DNA of 64,000 nucleotides from Sequoia sempervirens (taxonomy: Eukaryota > Streptophyta > Pinopsida > Cupressales > Cupressaceae): positions 573,600,395-573,664,394 of the forward strand of contig VDFB02193867.1 of assembly GCA_007258455.2 (NCBI GenBank). The letters are read 5' to 3'. The position numbers were made by a program, and so were the translations under genes. Positions 46,831-58,384 of this stretch are shown one piece after another. How positions within the stretch are numbered: position 1 is the stretch's first letter; each line of letters opens with the position of its first letter. Under the pieces are notes generated by a model, which made no database searches, was not told where the DNA came from, and saw only the letters and a program-made list of their open reading frames with translations.

Positions 46831-48110
46831 ATATTACCTTGGAATTTAGGCACTTTTCCTCTAATCTCATTTGGAATGGGATTAGGATAACCAAGAATGT
46901 CATAAAATTTGAGTTTTATGTATTTTTCCAATACTAATGGCTATCTTGCTAGAGAAAGCCTCTAAGTCTATGTTATAGGGTTGACCCCCATGTTTTTCCC
47001 ACATTTTACTATTGGTAGTTTCATTGATTTTTTTGCACATTATACATATTCTAATTTGGAATATTTTATGCAATTTTTAGATCTCCATTTGATTATTAAG
47101 CAAAATTTTGATTTTGGTTTTATTTGTTGGGCTTGTTGAGCAAGTTGAGCTTGCTACAACTTAATTTGTGCTTCTATTTCATGTTTCCTTTGTATAAGTT
47201 TACATTATATCTATATTTTTATCTAATTCTCCTTCCATACATTCATTTTTTGATTGAGTATTTGGATTTGCATAATGGAATAAACTTTCTACTTCTTGTT
47301 TGGTTTCCTGAGATGATATAGCAAAGTTGTTATGTCATTTTCTCCTTTGACTCCTTAGACATGGAGGTAGAGGAAAATTCATGTCTATATTTTTTTACAT
47401 CGATTATGGGACGTAACTCTATTTGTTATATTAATATTTACTTCATTTCTAGGCCTAAGGGTTCTCCTACTAGTTTTTATCCTATTATCAGTTGAGTCAT
47501 ATGAGGTATATTGATCATGATATTTCAATGCATCTCTTCTACTTGAAATACCTACCTTTTCAGTACTTCAAGAATTATGTGAATATGACATACCTAGATC
47601 CTTATCTCTTCATTGATCTTATTGTCTCCTCACATCAATGAATATCACTTTAGATATTTCTTAACTTCTAGATAATTTTCCTCTCTCCTTTTCTAACCTC
47701 TTACTCTTACAAATGACTTATGAGTCTATCCTTGATAGATTCACCACTCCTTAAATCAAAGAAATTAACCTTTATATCCGTAAGAATTTTAGAGAGTACC
47801 AACCAAGGACTAATTTTTCTAGCTACAATGTAGTTATTGATTAGCCTAATTCTTCAAATTGAATACCCATTTAAGAATTCCAACAAAAATGCTAATTTGT
47901 TGGTAATCTGAGGTGTAGGTCCCAAATTCGTAATGATGGATAGTATCCCAAGTGAAAGGGGTGTCAAACCTGGGAAGAACACAAATCCTATGTTTAAGTT
48001 GGGAAAATGAGGACCAACTATTGAGGTGGGTAAGCCTTCCTTCACTTCTGGTTCTGCAAGATCAAGGGGTTTCCCTATGGTGTTGAATTATATGATATTA
48101 TGGGACTGAA
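46831..48110 (-). pseudogene. Element C 5' region, degenerate gag leader
   Basis: Short frames such as 47854-48045 (HFPNLNIGFVFFPGLTPLSL, then LGPTPQITNKLAFLLEF) read on the same strand as gag and may be its N-terminal part. No primer site or LTR end could be placed with confidence, so the right end of element C is open. Confidence 0.35.
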
Positions 48111-50746
48111 TAGCTACCTTGCCATAAACCATACCCATTATTTTTGGTTGTCACAATGTACCTAGGTGTTGGCTTTAGAAATATAAATTTGAGCACCTTT
48201 ATGTAGAAGAAAAGGTTTATCATGTAGAGTGTGTAAAATATAGGTAACAAATTCTAATATTGTTATGCACTCATACATGGAAGCATGGACAAATTGACAT
48301 GTACAACATAACTAAAATAAAATGATTATTATTGAATTATTTAATGTGTTGGGGTGATGAGAAGTGGATTCAATAGTAGATCATATCCAATTCTAGCAAG
48401 GCAATAGAATCATGGATTCATTTAAAACATGTATTGCTTGAAATCTTGGTGTACTACCTTGATGAAGGTTTTACCGAATAACATATCCCTTAAAATACAC
48501 AACTAAACTAGGTTTTATACATGAATTCATATAAATAACTAATTTTGTAGAATATCAAATGAGTCTACTTAGTAATCATAGACAAACCTGAAATTTCCTT
48601 TATTATTGTGAAAAGACACTATGCAAAAAATTTGCAATCAACCAAAAATGATCACAATACCAATGAAGACACTCAATCAAGGTCCTAGATAATCAAAATA
48701 TAAAAAATATAGATTTTCCCTTCATTGAAAATGAAACCCTAATTGCTTGGAAGCGTGCTTTTATTTTTCTTCTCCAAAATGATTTTCACATCCCTTCAAC
48801 AATGAAAAAGAATGTCCTTATACCCCATTGTAATTTGTGCTAGAGTAGAAAATGTGCAAAATTGCAAAGGATGGGTTCAAAAATATGGGGGACCAAGAAG
48901 TGGCCACCCCACTTTTTGGCCCATGAAGGCCATAACACGAGCACGTTATTGCTTAGTAAAGCAATAAAAAGAAAAACTCACTTCTTATTCCTTATTTCTA
49001 TGCATTTCTTCTTTTGTCCACAACTTACAAACCTTACAAAGCATGCTCGCATTCTGGGAGGGCTTAATTTTCATGAAATCTCACCAAATCTTCACCAAAA
49101 TGTTGCCACATTGATAAGGTCAAAGGAGTAAGTTTTGTATTTTTTTAGAGTCAATTTATTATTAAATAGGTAGATTAAATTTATTTTTTAATTAAAATTT
49201 GTTTAATTTTTAGGAATTGATAATTCACCCTCAATTCTTGAAAATACCAATTCACCTCATGATGAAATCCCTCCTAAATAAAAACCTCCAAAAACACCTC
49301 CTAGAATTCCTCATCATCCTGAACACAAGAAAATATATTGGGGCAAATTGAAAATAACAAAAAAAAATTGAGGAGTTAATTGCAAAGTTGAGAGATCCTA
49401 TAGGAACAAACTCCCATAGGACCACCCTTATTGAATCATTGCAATCTATAATATCTCATGTAGAATTCGTTAGTAAGAAAATAAATAGTTGGTCAGACAA
49501 GAGGCAAGAACAAAAATAAATTTATGCAAACAAATTATTATATAAACAAGTTAAAGACAAAAAAAATTGAAATCTGACTTGTGTGCACTCTTCACCGACC
49601 CACAAACAAATCAACCCTTACATGGTGCATACAAGAGGTTCCCTATCCATTGGTACCACCACCAAGGGATAAAGAACAATGTTTGGGATAGGTGGTGAAT
49701 GGTTTTTGACCATCCTCCATGCAATAAAAATGAGATACCACAATAATTTTTGAGGAAAATCTATTGCGAGTTTCTCCTTAATGAAATCCCAAATTATTTT
49801 GATATGCAGGAGTTACAGGGGGGCTCTGCATAGGACATAGTGGGGGCACATCTTGACCCACACTGGCTAGTGACACCACTCACTGGACCAAACTATGATC
49901 ATGTGTATCCCTTTCGATGTGAAGGAGGGTGTTGAAGTGGACACCTTACAGTCGATTAGATCGCTCGCTCAGAGCCTTATACAACATACTAGGCCTCTAG
50001 TACAAGGTGAGATGAGTGAGTCTTCTAGGAATCCACTTCCACCTCATTTATGTTGGTCTTGTGGGTCACTCTATGTTTATGATCCTAAGGATATTTAGGA
50101 TGCATGTGCCTAGGGTACATCTGTAGCAGATTAGATGGTGATGACAAAAGCTCTCCTCAATGATACATTTGGATTTTATAGTCAAGCAAATGTCAACAAG
50201 TTCATTTAATTCAATTTATTAAAATTTTCCTTTTGAAATGCAAGATTAACTAAATTAGTTGAATGATTATAATGAAATTTTAGGGTCATAGTGTTCACCC
50301 TACTTCTAATGGTCCTCCACCTCCCTATTACATGACAATGTTGAGTGTAAAGGTATGTATATAGTAAATAATTATAAACATTATAGTGAATAGTTGAACC
50401 TTATATGAATGGTATTATTATAACTCTCTTTGGATGTTGAATAGATTAATGTTGGGCCTTCAATTCCAACACCTAGCATTAGATGTGCTCATCAAAATTT
50501 CACTTAGGTAATACAAATAATTTTAAATTTAAAAATAAAAAAATTGTACTTGGTAATCGAATGATATTTAATGACTTAAAGGTTATACATAGTTTGTAAG
50601 TATGCTTTGTACTTTTTAATTAATTTGATTTCAGGTTGCTATTTACTTCATAATCTATGAATTTCATTTGATCATGTTATTGACCTCTAAAAATAGAGGC
50701 TATTGGTGTCAATTAATTTTCCACCTTCTTGTGGTTGGTGTTAATA
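48111..50746. other. Unassigned region with exon-like pieces
   Basis: Mostly AT-rich. On the plus strand, 49600-50200 has coding-like text in mixed frames (for example 49895-50098, MIMCIPFDVKEGVEVDTLQS), and 50283-50353 looks like a short exon ending AAAG/GTATGT. No known domain was recognised. It may be a worn DNA transposon or a host pseudogene. Confidence 0.3.
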
Positions 50747-50763
50747 AATATTTCTATATTTTT

Positions 50764-51232
50764 TTATTTTTTTTTGGTCGGTACAAAGATATAGTATTAT
50801 TAATAAACAAAACAAATAGAAAACAACGCCTGTAACAGGATATCCCTATGTGATAAGCACCCACTGCTCTAGCCATACTATCGGCGAGCACTAACCAGGC
50901 AAACAAAAAACCACCAAACCCGTATTACAAACAGAGAAAATGCCACAAAGAGGCTTTTCATGAGAAGCTAACAACTACGCTGATACCAGAAGCAACCGTT
51001 TACAGCGCTCATTGCACTAACAAGCAGAAACCAACAAACCCACACCATAGTCTTACCCCACCAAAATGATAATGCAAGACACCATCGCTACCAACAAATA
51101 CACCCCAAAAACAAAGAAGCACCAGAGTTTTGAAAGAATAGCATTCTTCCCGAGATTTCCAGAAAAAACAAAAACCATACCAAGGAGGCACTACCAGCCA
51201 AAAAACCACATACAATACTCAGCAAGGGATAG
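50764..51232 (-). other. LINE 2 3' UTR
   Basis: Minus-strand text is T/G-rich and ends TTAATAATACTATATCTTTG TACCGACC followed by the A-rich tail. No ORF. Confidence 0.75.
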
Positions 51233-51811
51233 TTATCTAGTGTTCCTTCCTCTTTTGCCACGGCCCCTGCCTCTGAAGCGTCTTCGCCTTGCTGAGCTAC
51301 TTGGTTGGCCATTATTCCTTCGTCGCTCTTCTTCATCTTGTTGTCGTAGAACAAACTTTAAATGCTCCCACGCCGTGAAGATTGAGATCTTATACTCCTC
51401 CCTATCCACACGTTTCCTCCATCTCACAAATGGTAGAAACCCCTCCTCCGTCGCTTCATCCATGTCTTCTATACCTTCAGAAACATCATAACCTTGCCCT
51501 GGGACTGCCCATTCCACCAAAGAATCCATTTTCCCCAATAGTTCTTCATCAAAAAGAGAACTCATCACCCATTTGATTATCTCAACCTTTTCATTCAATT
51601 CCATTCCCCAAGTAAATAGCATCGAGGCAATGTCCGTATTCAGACGACCACGATGAGTTGCTTCCATGAAGTGCGGTCCCAGAGTTTCCAAAATCGCTTC
51701 AATTATCTCATCCTGCGGGTTCTTTAGCAAATACCACAGCCTAAATTTTGAAATAGGACCGAAGAACCCCTGTTGTTGTAATTTTGTGTCGAAGCCATAC
51801 ATAGCTTCCAT
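51233..51811 (-). CDS. LINE 2 ORF3, intact, novel, Arg/Gly-rich tail
   Basis: A 192-residue open frame with its own ATG in a favourable context (AAAAATGG), lying 464 bp after the ORF2 stop and before the 3' UTR. N-terminal half: MEAMYGFDTKLQQQGFFGPI, FRLWYLLKNPQDEIIEAILE, then a Trp-rich part (FTWGMELNEKVEIIKWVMSS). A short acidic stretch follows (EGIEDMDEATEEG), then WRKRVDREEYKISIF and a very basic end (ARRRRFRGRGRGKRGRNTR) that looks like an RNA-binding and nuclear-targeting tail. I do not recognise the family. Plant L1 elements normally have two ORFs, so this could be an accessory RNA-binding protein of the LINE or a captured host exon set. That it is unbroken while ORF2 has six stops may be chance, since it is short. 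Confidence 0.7.
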   Translation of the reverse strand: MEAMYGFDTKLQQQGFFGPISKFRLWYLLKNPQDEIIEAILETLGPHFMEATHRGRLNTDIASMLFTWGMELNEKVEIIKWVMSSLFDEELLGKMDSLVEWAVPGQGYDVSEGIEDMDEATEEGFLPFVRWRKRVDREEYKISIFTAWEHLKFVLRQQDEEERRRNNGQPSSSARRRRFRGRGRGKRGRNTR

Positions 51812-52275
51812 TTTTACAACTTCACCCGCACTTCAACACACAGCCCGCCGCCAAGAAAAACCAGACAGAAACTGAAAGGAGAACCGAACAAAGCTTGTGT
51901 AAAACAGACAAAGCTTTTGTAAGACACCTCAAATTGATTTAAACGTCCTTCCTCTGACTCGAAATTCAACTTGCGCCACCCCCACCAAAGCACATACCAG
52001 AATAACATTAATTTCCTGTCCTTACCATCATAGAAAAACCTCAGGCAGAGCTTGCAAACACCGGCGCTGAGCCATTATCGATGCAAAAACAAACGCACAC
52101 TCCTCACCACCATTAAAACGCACTGCCAATGATAAATACCTTGTACCTTCAAGATATCGCATCCTTATTTGACGTACATAATAAATCAATACACCAACAC
52201 TACGGATGACAACTTGCCACGGCCAAAACCTTAACACCAGAGCAAAAACACGGGACAAGAAAGATAAACCAAAAA
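51812..52275 (-). other. LINE 2 spacer between ORF2 and ORF3
   Basis: 464 bp. A minus-strand frame at 51814-52008 is open but shows no recognised motif and overlaps nothing conserved. Other short frames cross the RNase H end. It could carry an internal ribosome entry or reinitiation context for ORF3, but nothing specific is visible. Confidence 0.4.
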
Positions 52276-55200
52276 TTACTCCACGTGGCGGAAGTCCTCC
52301 CATCTTAACTCTCTGGTTTCTGCAAAAGAGATTGCCCACTTGGACAAAGAGTCAGCTTCACAATTACCCGAACGCCGAATATGACTAATTTCGAAGTGAT
52401 CAAAGGATTTTAAAGCATTTATAATGGCACTAACAATTACTTGTAAATGCCAAGCCAGAGCTCCCCCATTTACAATTTCCTGAACAATAACCTGAGAATC
52501 GCCTTCCAGATGTAAGTTTTTAATTCCCAAAAAGAGAGCTAATTCAACAGCCAGGAGGGCTGCTTTTGCCTCCGCCAAATTATTAGAGCCAGCTTCCAAC
52601 TTTCGAGCCCCAAGGGCTATTAAATTTCCTTGACTATCTCGGATAATCGCCCCTGCACCAGAAGGGCCAGGGTTGCCTTTTGCAGCTCCATCAAAGTTAG
52701 CCTTAAACTAGCCTTCCTTCAGTTTTTCCCAAACAACCCTCTCTAGAGAAACCTAAGAAGCAATTTGCTCCACTTTCATATTCCCGAAGTGGATCTTGAG
52801 ACCCGGCCACATTCTTTGAATTCTGCTATCTTCTCCTGTAAAGGAGAGTTTTCGATGTTGTGAACAAGAAACCGCAGCATTTACCACTTCCGTAATAGCT
52901 AAATCAATTCTGTTTTTGATTCTTGGGACAGACTCCTTATCCTCAAAAATTCTTCTATTCTGTTCCTTCCATAGTTCCCAGATCACTATAGAAGGGCTTA
53001 CAACCCAAACACTCGAGAAGAAAGAAGCACCCTTGATCACCGGCCACCCTTCAAAAACACCTTTCAACGAGTTTTGCCAAGGGCCATGCCACCCAAGTTT
53101 TAAACGGAGATCATCCCAACATGAAACAGCTATTTTGCAATGTAGAAGCAGATGGTCAATTGATTCTTCAGCTTCATCACAAAGGACACACTTCGTTGGC
53201 CCAACAAAACCCAAACGTTTCCTTCTTTCCCCAGAGAGTATTCGACCCTTTACTGCCAACCAAGCAAAAGTACCAGCTTTGGGTGAACAATCCTTGCTCC
53301 AACATAAATTTTTTGCCCAAAAGACTTCCTCCATACCAGAGTCCAAGAGTTGATACCCTATTTTAACTAAGTAGTTCCCGTTTAGAGAACCACACCAAAC
53401 CACTCTATCAGCACTATTAGAAAGGAGAATTTGACGTCCCTTCAGGAAGTCCTTCATTTTCTGAATTTGAACAGCCGATAATTCAGCACAATCAACATCT
53501 TTCCAGACCTATTCCAGCCCCAAAGGTCCCTCTTTGAGAGCTAAATAGTTACAAACTTTATCACCCCATTTTTGGAGAAAAAACTCCCTTAACTCCTGAG
53601 CCCCTTCAGCTTCCTTCAGAATTGGGAGCCCATTCCAAGAATCGTCCTAGAATTTTGCTTGCTGTCCATTACCTATTTGCCAAGTAAGGTGATCAACAAT
53701 CACAAGTCTACAATCCAAAATGAAGTTCCAAATTGCCGATCCTTTTACAGGATTTCGAATGGTGAAAATCCGAATATTTTCCATTGAATCTAAGTACTTA
53801 GCCTTTAGAATTTTTACCCATAAGAGATGTGGGTTTGTGTAGATGCTCCAGACAAGTTTTGCACCTAAAGCTTCATTCATCACATTCCAATTTCTCAGAC
53901 TAGCCCCTCCTTTCTCTTTAGGGTTACATATTTTTTCCCATGCAAGCAAAGGGATTTTATCAAACTCATTAGCTCCATTCCAAAAGAACCTACGCATGCG
54001 CTGGCCAATTGACTTCACCACCTTCTTCGGAATCTTCAAACACATCATAGAGAAAATAGGGATTGCAGAAATAACACTTTTTAACAGGAGCAAACGCCCA
54101 ACAGCTGTTAACCATTTGCTCTTCCAGCTACTCATCCTATTTAAGCAGCTGTCAACTAAGTCCTTCCAAATATCAGCTTTGTTTGATCCCCCAAACTGGG
54201 GGATACCTAAAAACTTACTAGGAAGGGAACCCACACGCATTCCTAATATTCTACAGATTTCTACCTGTTTTGCAATGGGAACATGGAAAAAGAAAACTTA
54301 AGATTTACGCTAGTTAATACATTGACCAGAGGCTTTCCCATAAGCATTAAGAGAATTTTTTATAACCCGAGCCTCTCTAAAAGAGGCATCGCCCATTAGA
54401 AAAGTATCATCAGCAAATTGAAGATGAGTAATCGGATCTAACCCATCCGCGACAGCAATGCCTTTCCATTGCCCACAATTTCTTTTCTTGATAATCAGTC
54501 TTCCCAAAGATTCAGCCAACAAAATAAACAAAAATGGAGAGATTGGGTCTCCCTGTCTAATACCTTTACTAGACTCAAAAAAACCTTGAGGACTCCCATT
54601 TAAAAGGACAGAGAAACGGGGAGTGTTGATACAGCTCTGTATCCAGGCCACCCAACTACTGCTAAAGCCAAACCTTTCCAAGACTTTTAACAGGAAACTC
54701 CTATTCACCTCATCGTAAGCCCTTCTGATATCTAGTTTTACCATAAACATTTCCACTTTCGCTAACCTTACCGAGTGAATAGCCTCATGAACAACTATGA
54801 CACCTTCAAAAATGGATCTGTTTGGAGAAAACCCACTCTGTTCTGCTGAAATCACTGAAGGTAACACCTTTTTCAATCTGTTCGCTATCACTTTGGAGAT
54901 AATTTTGTATAAGGTATTACAAAGGGAGATTGGGCCAAAATCCTCAAAGGTCTTCAATTCATTCCTTTTAGGGACCAGTGCAATAAATGTGTTATTCAGA
55001 TCCTTTAACACAAAACCCCTACTCCTAGATTCTTCCACCACTTCCCATAAATCTTGAGCCAAAATTTTCCAAAATTTTTGGAAGAAAAGGGCTGGGAAGC
55101 CATCCGGTCCAGGAGCCTTGTCACCCCCTAGCCCAAAAACAGCTTTTTTAACTTCTTTCAAAGACACCTTTTCCATTAGCATAACGTTCTGTTCATCGGA

Positions 55201-56496
55201 TACTAGTTTTGGTAAGTTTTCCAGCAACTCCCAATCGGTATCTACCAGTTCCCTGTCTTCCTTGCAAAGACCCGAGAAAAACTGCACAGCTTCTTTGGCT
55301 ATAAGAGACTCCTCAGTCAGGGAAACACCTTCACTATCCTTGATTTCAAAAATCTTATTACTGTTCCTTCGAACCTTAACAGAATTATGAAAAAACTTAG
55401 TATTTTTGTCCCCTTCTTTAAGCCAAGTTTCCCTTGATTTCTGTTTCCAAAAGACCTCCTCACGAGCAAGTATCTCTGAATAGGATTTATTTAGAGTTTT
55501 TTCAAGTTCAAAGTCTTCTTCTGACATCCCTTTCTCAATCACTCTAGCATGAAGAGTTTTTAAATTCTCCTCCATTCTTAACTTCTCAGAAAAAATATTT
55601 TTAAAAGACTCCCTATTCCACTTTTTTAACTGATCTTTCAAAAATTGAAGTTTTTTAACAAAGGTAAAAGATTTGTGTTCCGATCTTACCGGGGCATTTC
55701 TCCACCAATCTACAATAAGCTCCTCAAAACCATCCGCCCATAGCCACATTGCTTCAAATTTAAAAGGACAACGGGCCGGTTTTGAATCCTCTTGAATTCT
55801 CAGGCTTATTGGATAGTGATCCGAGCCTGTAATGGGGGTTACCTCCGCCTCACATAACCAGTGTTGATCCACCCACTCCCCAGCTAAAAAGAAACGGTCC
55901 AATTTTTTGGCAATATTCAGAAAGCCATTACGCCTGTTTGTCCAAGTGAAAGCCCCATTTCTGAATGGAAGTTCTAAAAGCCCATTATGCATTACAAAGT
56001 TACTAAAATCCTTCTGACTTTGGCTAGCCCAGTAGACACCGCCCATCTTATCAGACGGCTGAAGGATAGCATTAAAATCACCCCCAATAAGAAAAATCCT
56101 ATCTTTTTCAGAGTTCAAAACCACGGAGAGCTCCTGCCATAACTGAAGTTTTTGTTGATTACCTGTGGGGCCATAAACGTTGAGAATGTCAAAACACGCA
56201 CCAAGCTGTTTTGAAATCACACTAACCCATTGCCAATTTTGATCTTGCCTTACCACTCTAACATCTACAAGTGATTCATCCCACAAAAGGCCAAGACTGC
56301 CCAAAGCCCCTGTGGCCCCGGATAGGAAACCTTTCCATCTGCTAAAACATTTTAGAAAACAAGCAAAATCATGTTCCTTTATTTTTGTTTCTTGAAGCAT
56401 AGCTATACTCGGTCTCGTTTGATCAAAACACCGCTTGATCAAACATATTTTGTCAGGGGCATTGCAGCCCCTGACATTCCACGATAGGATTTTCAT
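52276..56496 (-). pseudogene. LINE 2 ORF2: endonuclease, RT, zinc finger, RNase H
   Basis: One frame of 1406 codons plus a final TAA. Endonuclease, residues about 1-235: MKILSWNVRG, LQETKI, NVYGP, LIGGDFNAIL, SDHYPI (residues 225-230), all motif positions kept; it nicks the target. RT, about 440-760: KAPGPDGFPALFFQ, KLDIRRAYDEVNRSFL, GIRQGDPISPFLF and FADD at 694-697. Zinc finger near 53230: CVLCDEAEESIDHLLLHC. RNase H 52278-52710: NFDGAAKGNPGPSGAG, NNLAEAKAALLAVELAL, LEGDSQVIVQEI, NCEADSLSKWA. In-frame stops at 54312, 53649, 53511, 52755 and 52710 (TAG) and 54300 (TAA), several where relatives have Trp. The ATG overlaps the ORF1 stop. Confidence 0.93.
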
Positions 56497-58355
56497 GGCT
56501 GTCGGGAAAAGGCATAGCCTTTTCCCGATCTCAGTTTACTCTGGCCTGCTGCATTCCCCGCTATCTCCAGGCGCATCTTGTTTGTTTTTGGACCACGCCT
56601 TCTCTTCTCACCAACCTTGACTTTTTTGAGCTGGGCTGAAGTTTGGTCTAACGACCTTTTCTCTACTAACCCAACTTGATCAAAAAACCCCAAAAGATCT
56701 TCCCCTTCCTCCTCTGAGTCTGAGTCTGAGCCAGAACCTGATCTTTCCAGAGATCCCCCACTGTCTTTCACCCCTTCAAAGGAACTATCTAGGTTTCAAA
56801 TAGGAGATATTGGGATGTCTTTAAAAGAAATTCCATCTGAGTCATTTTGGGAGTCCCCAGTCTCATGAGAAACTTCCTTTAACTGCTCCTTGTTGATTAT
56901 GGACTCAATGGGTTGCGGACAAACCCCTTCTTGAAAAACCGCATTATCAAAACCTTTACCTTTCAAAGACAACTGATCCTGACTCTTCCTCGGTTCATCC
57001 CCAAATTTTGAGGAGTGAGACTTTGAAAAACCTTCTTTTTCTGGGACTGGCACTTTGGATAAAACCATTATGGTTTTATTTGGTGTTGTCAAGGTTAACT
57101 CCAACTCTGAGCCCTCCTCAGAAGATTTGGACGTACACGTCCTTAGATTCGAGGAAATTTTTTCCTGAGAATCCCGACTGCATTCCGAAAAGTGATTCAA
57201 AGCAATTTCCTGACTGATACTCAGACCCCATGCCTCTGAAAGTCTTTCGAAACCATAACTTGACCTCTCCGATAGGGCTTCCAAAAAGCCCCATTCCTTA
57301 GAATCACGCCATCTTTCAGCATCCACAGCTTCTGTTAGAGCAATCACCTCCTCCGCAGGTAGATCTTGGACAACCCCTTTTCCTTTTATAGCCCGCATTC
57401 CCAAAGCCCCTGTTACTTCAGGAACTACCAGATTTCCACCCGACTTGCTATAATCCTCTATTACCAGATTCTGGCACCACATTCCTTCACCCGATTTCAA
57501 CTCTATCATTTTCGGTAAGGGGTGAACTATCTGCCTAAGAATGCAAACACGAGGATACATACTACAATCGGCTTTTTCCACCGCTATTTCTGATCTTACA
57601 AAAAGACCCAGTTTGTTACCAATATTTCTTAGGGTTTCCTGATCCCAGTATTCTTGCGGTAGATTTTTTAGGCTAACCCAAACTTCAGATTCCTCAGATT
57701 TTGCCTTATTCGGGTCAAAATTTGGGGTCCAGTTCAAAATGTATAGGCTTCGACCATCCATGGAAAAGGGACCACTCCTTAGAATCCATTCTTTGTCACG
57801 ATCTGTTTGACACACCACCAGATAAAAGCCATTTTCCATCGTTTTTACATCACATCCTTTGCCCCAGTTCGTATCACACCATTCTTTCATTTTGGAAAGT
57901 GTTGGCCAATGGCCACCCCAGCGAACAAAAATAGCACGCACTTTGAATGTGCTAACTGAGTCATTCCACTCATTATTATCTATCAAAAGGGTCACCATTG
58001 TTGTGTGCAAAAAAAAATTTTGAGACTGGCTTGACTCACCCTTCTCAGGCTGGATCTTTGGGCGCCAGAATTTCTTTTCCAGCGATCTAAAATCTACTCG
58101 CCCCTTCTGGTACATTGAGCGAAACCTTTCACCACTCACCTTTCCTCCCACGCTCGGATAAGAGCTACTCCCAGAACCACCATAACTAAAAAACTGCTTA
58201 CCCGGAGCCTGCCAAGCCTTTGTGGATCCATTTTGCCTCCCTACGATGCTAGTACCTCCTCTTTGCCTCCTATTGAAAGGCCAGCGAGCTTGGATGCCCT
58301 CATAAAACAAACCCTGATGCCTGTGAAAACCCTTGTTCCTCCACCGCTCCGCCAT
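56493..58355 (-). pseudogene. LINE 2 ORF1: DUF4283-type RNA-binding protein
   Basis: ORF1 protein coats LINE RNA. I place the start at 58355 (MAERWRNKGFHRHQGLFYEG), inside the element; a longer open frame begins in the target DNA. A basic, Gly/Ser-rich N-terminus is followed at about residues 120-270 by a DUF4283-like domain (NGFYLVVCQTDRDKEWILRS, ILNWTPNFDP, VWVSLKNLPQEYWDQETLRN, IGNKLG). No zinc knuckle is seen after it. A TGA at 56798-56796 interrupts the frame after ISPI, but the same frame goes on with an acidic Ser/Asp/Glu run and a basic KRRRGPKTNK to the true stop at 56495-56493, which overlaps the ORF2 ATG. So 620 codons with one nonsense change. Confidence 0.88.
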
Positions 58356-58384
58356 GAGTGTTGATTTAATATTTCTATATTTTT

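Larger units (their letters stand above)
50764..58367 (-). mobile_element. LINE 2: L1-type LINE with three ORFs, 5' end near complete
   Basis: A 17-base exact direct repeat AATATTTCTATATTTTT flanks it (50747-50763 and 58368-58384). At 50761-50775 the plus strand is T-rich, the poly(A) tail of a minus-strand LINE. On the minus strand come a 12-bp leader, ORF1, ORF2 overlapping it by ATGA, a 464-bp spacer, ORF3 and a 469-bp 3' UTR. At 7.6 kb it is full length or nearly so. ORF1 has one in-frame stop and ORF2 six, with no frame shift; ORF3 is intact. Confidence 0.93.

Noticed and set aside
52916..53353. 145-codon plus-strand frame
   Set aside because: Antisense shadow of the LINE 2 zinc-finger region.
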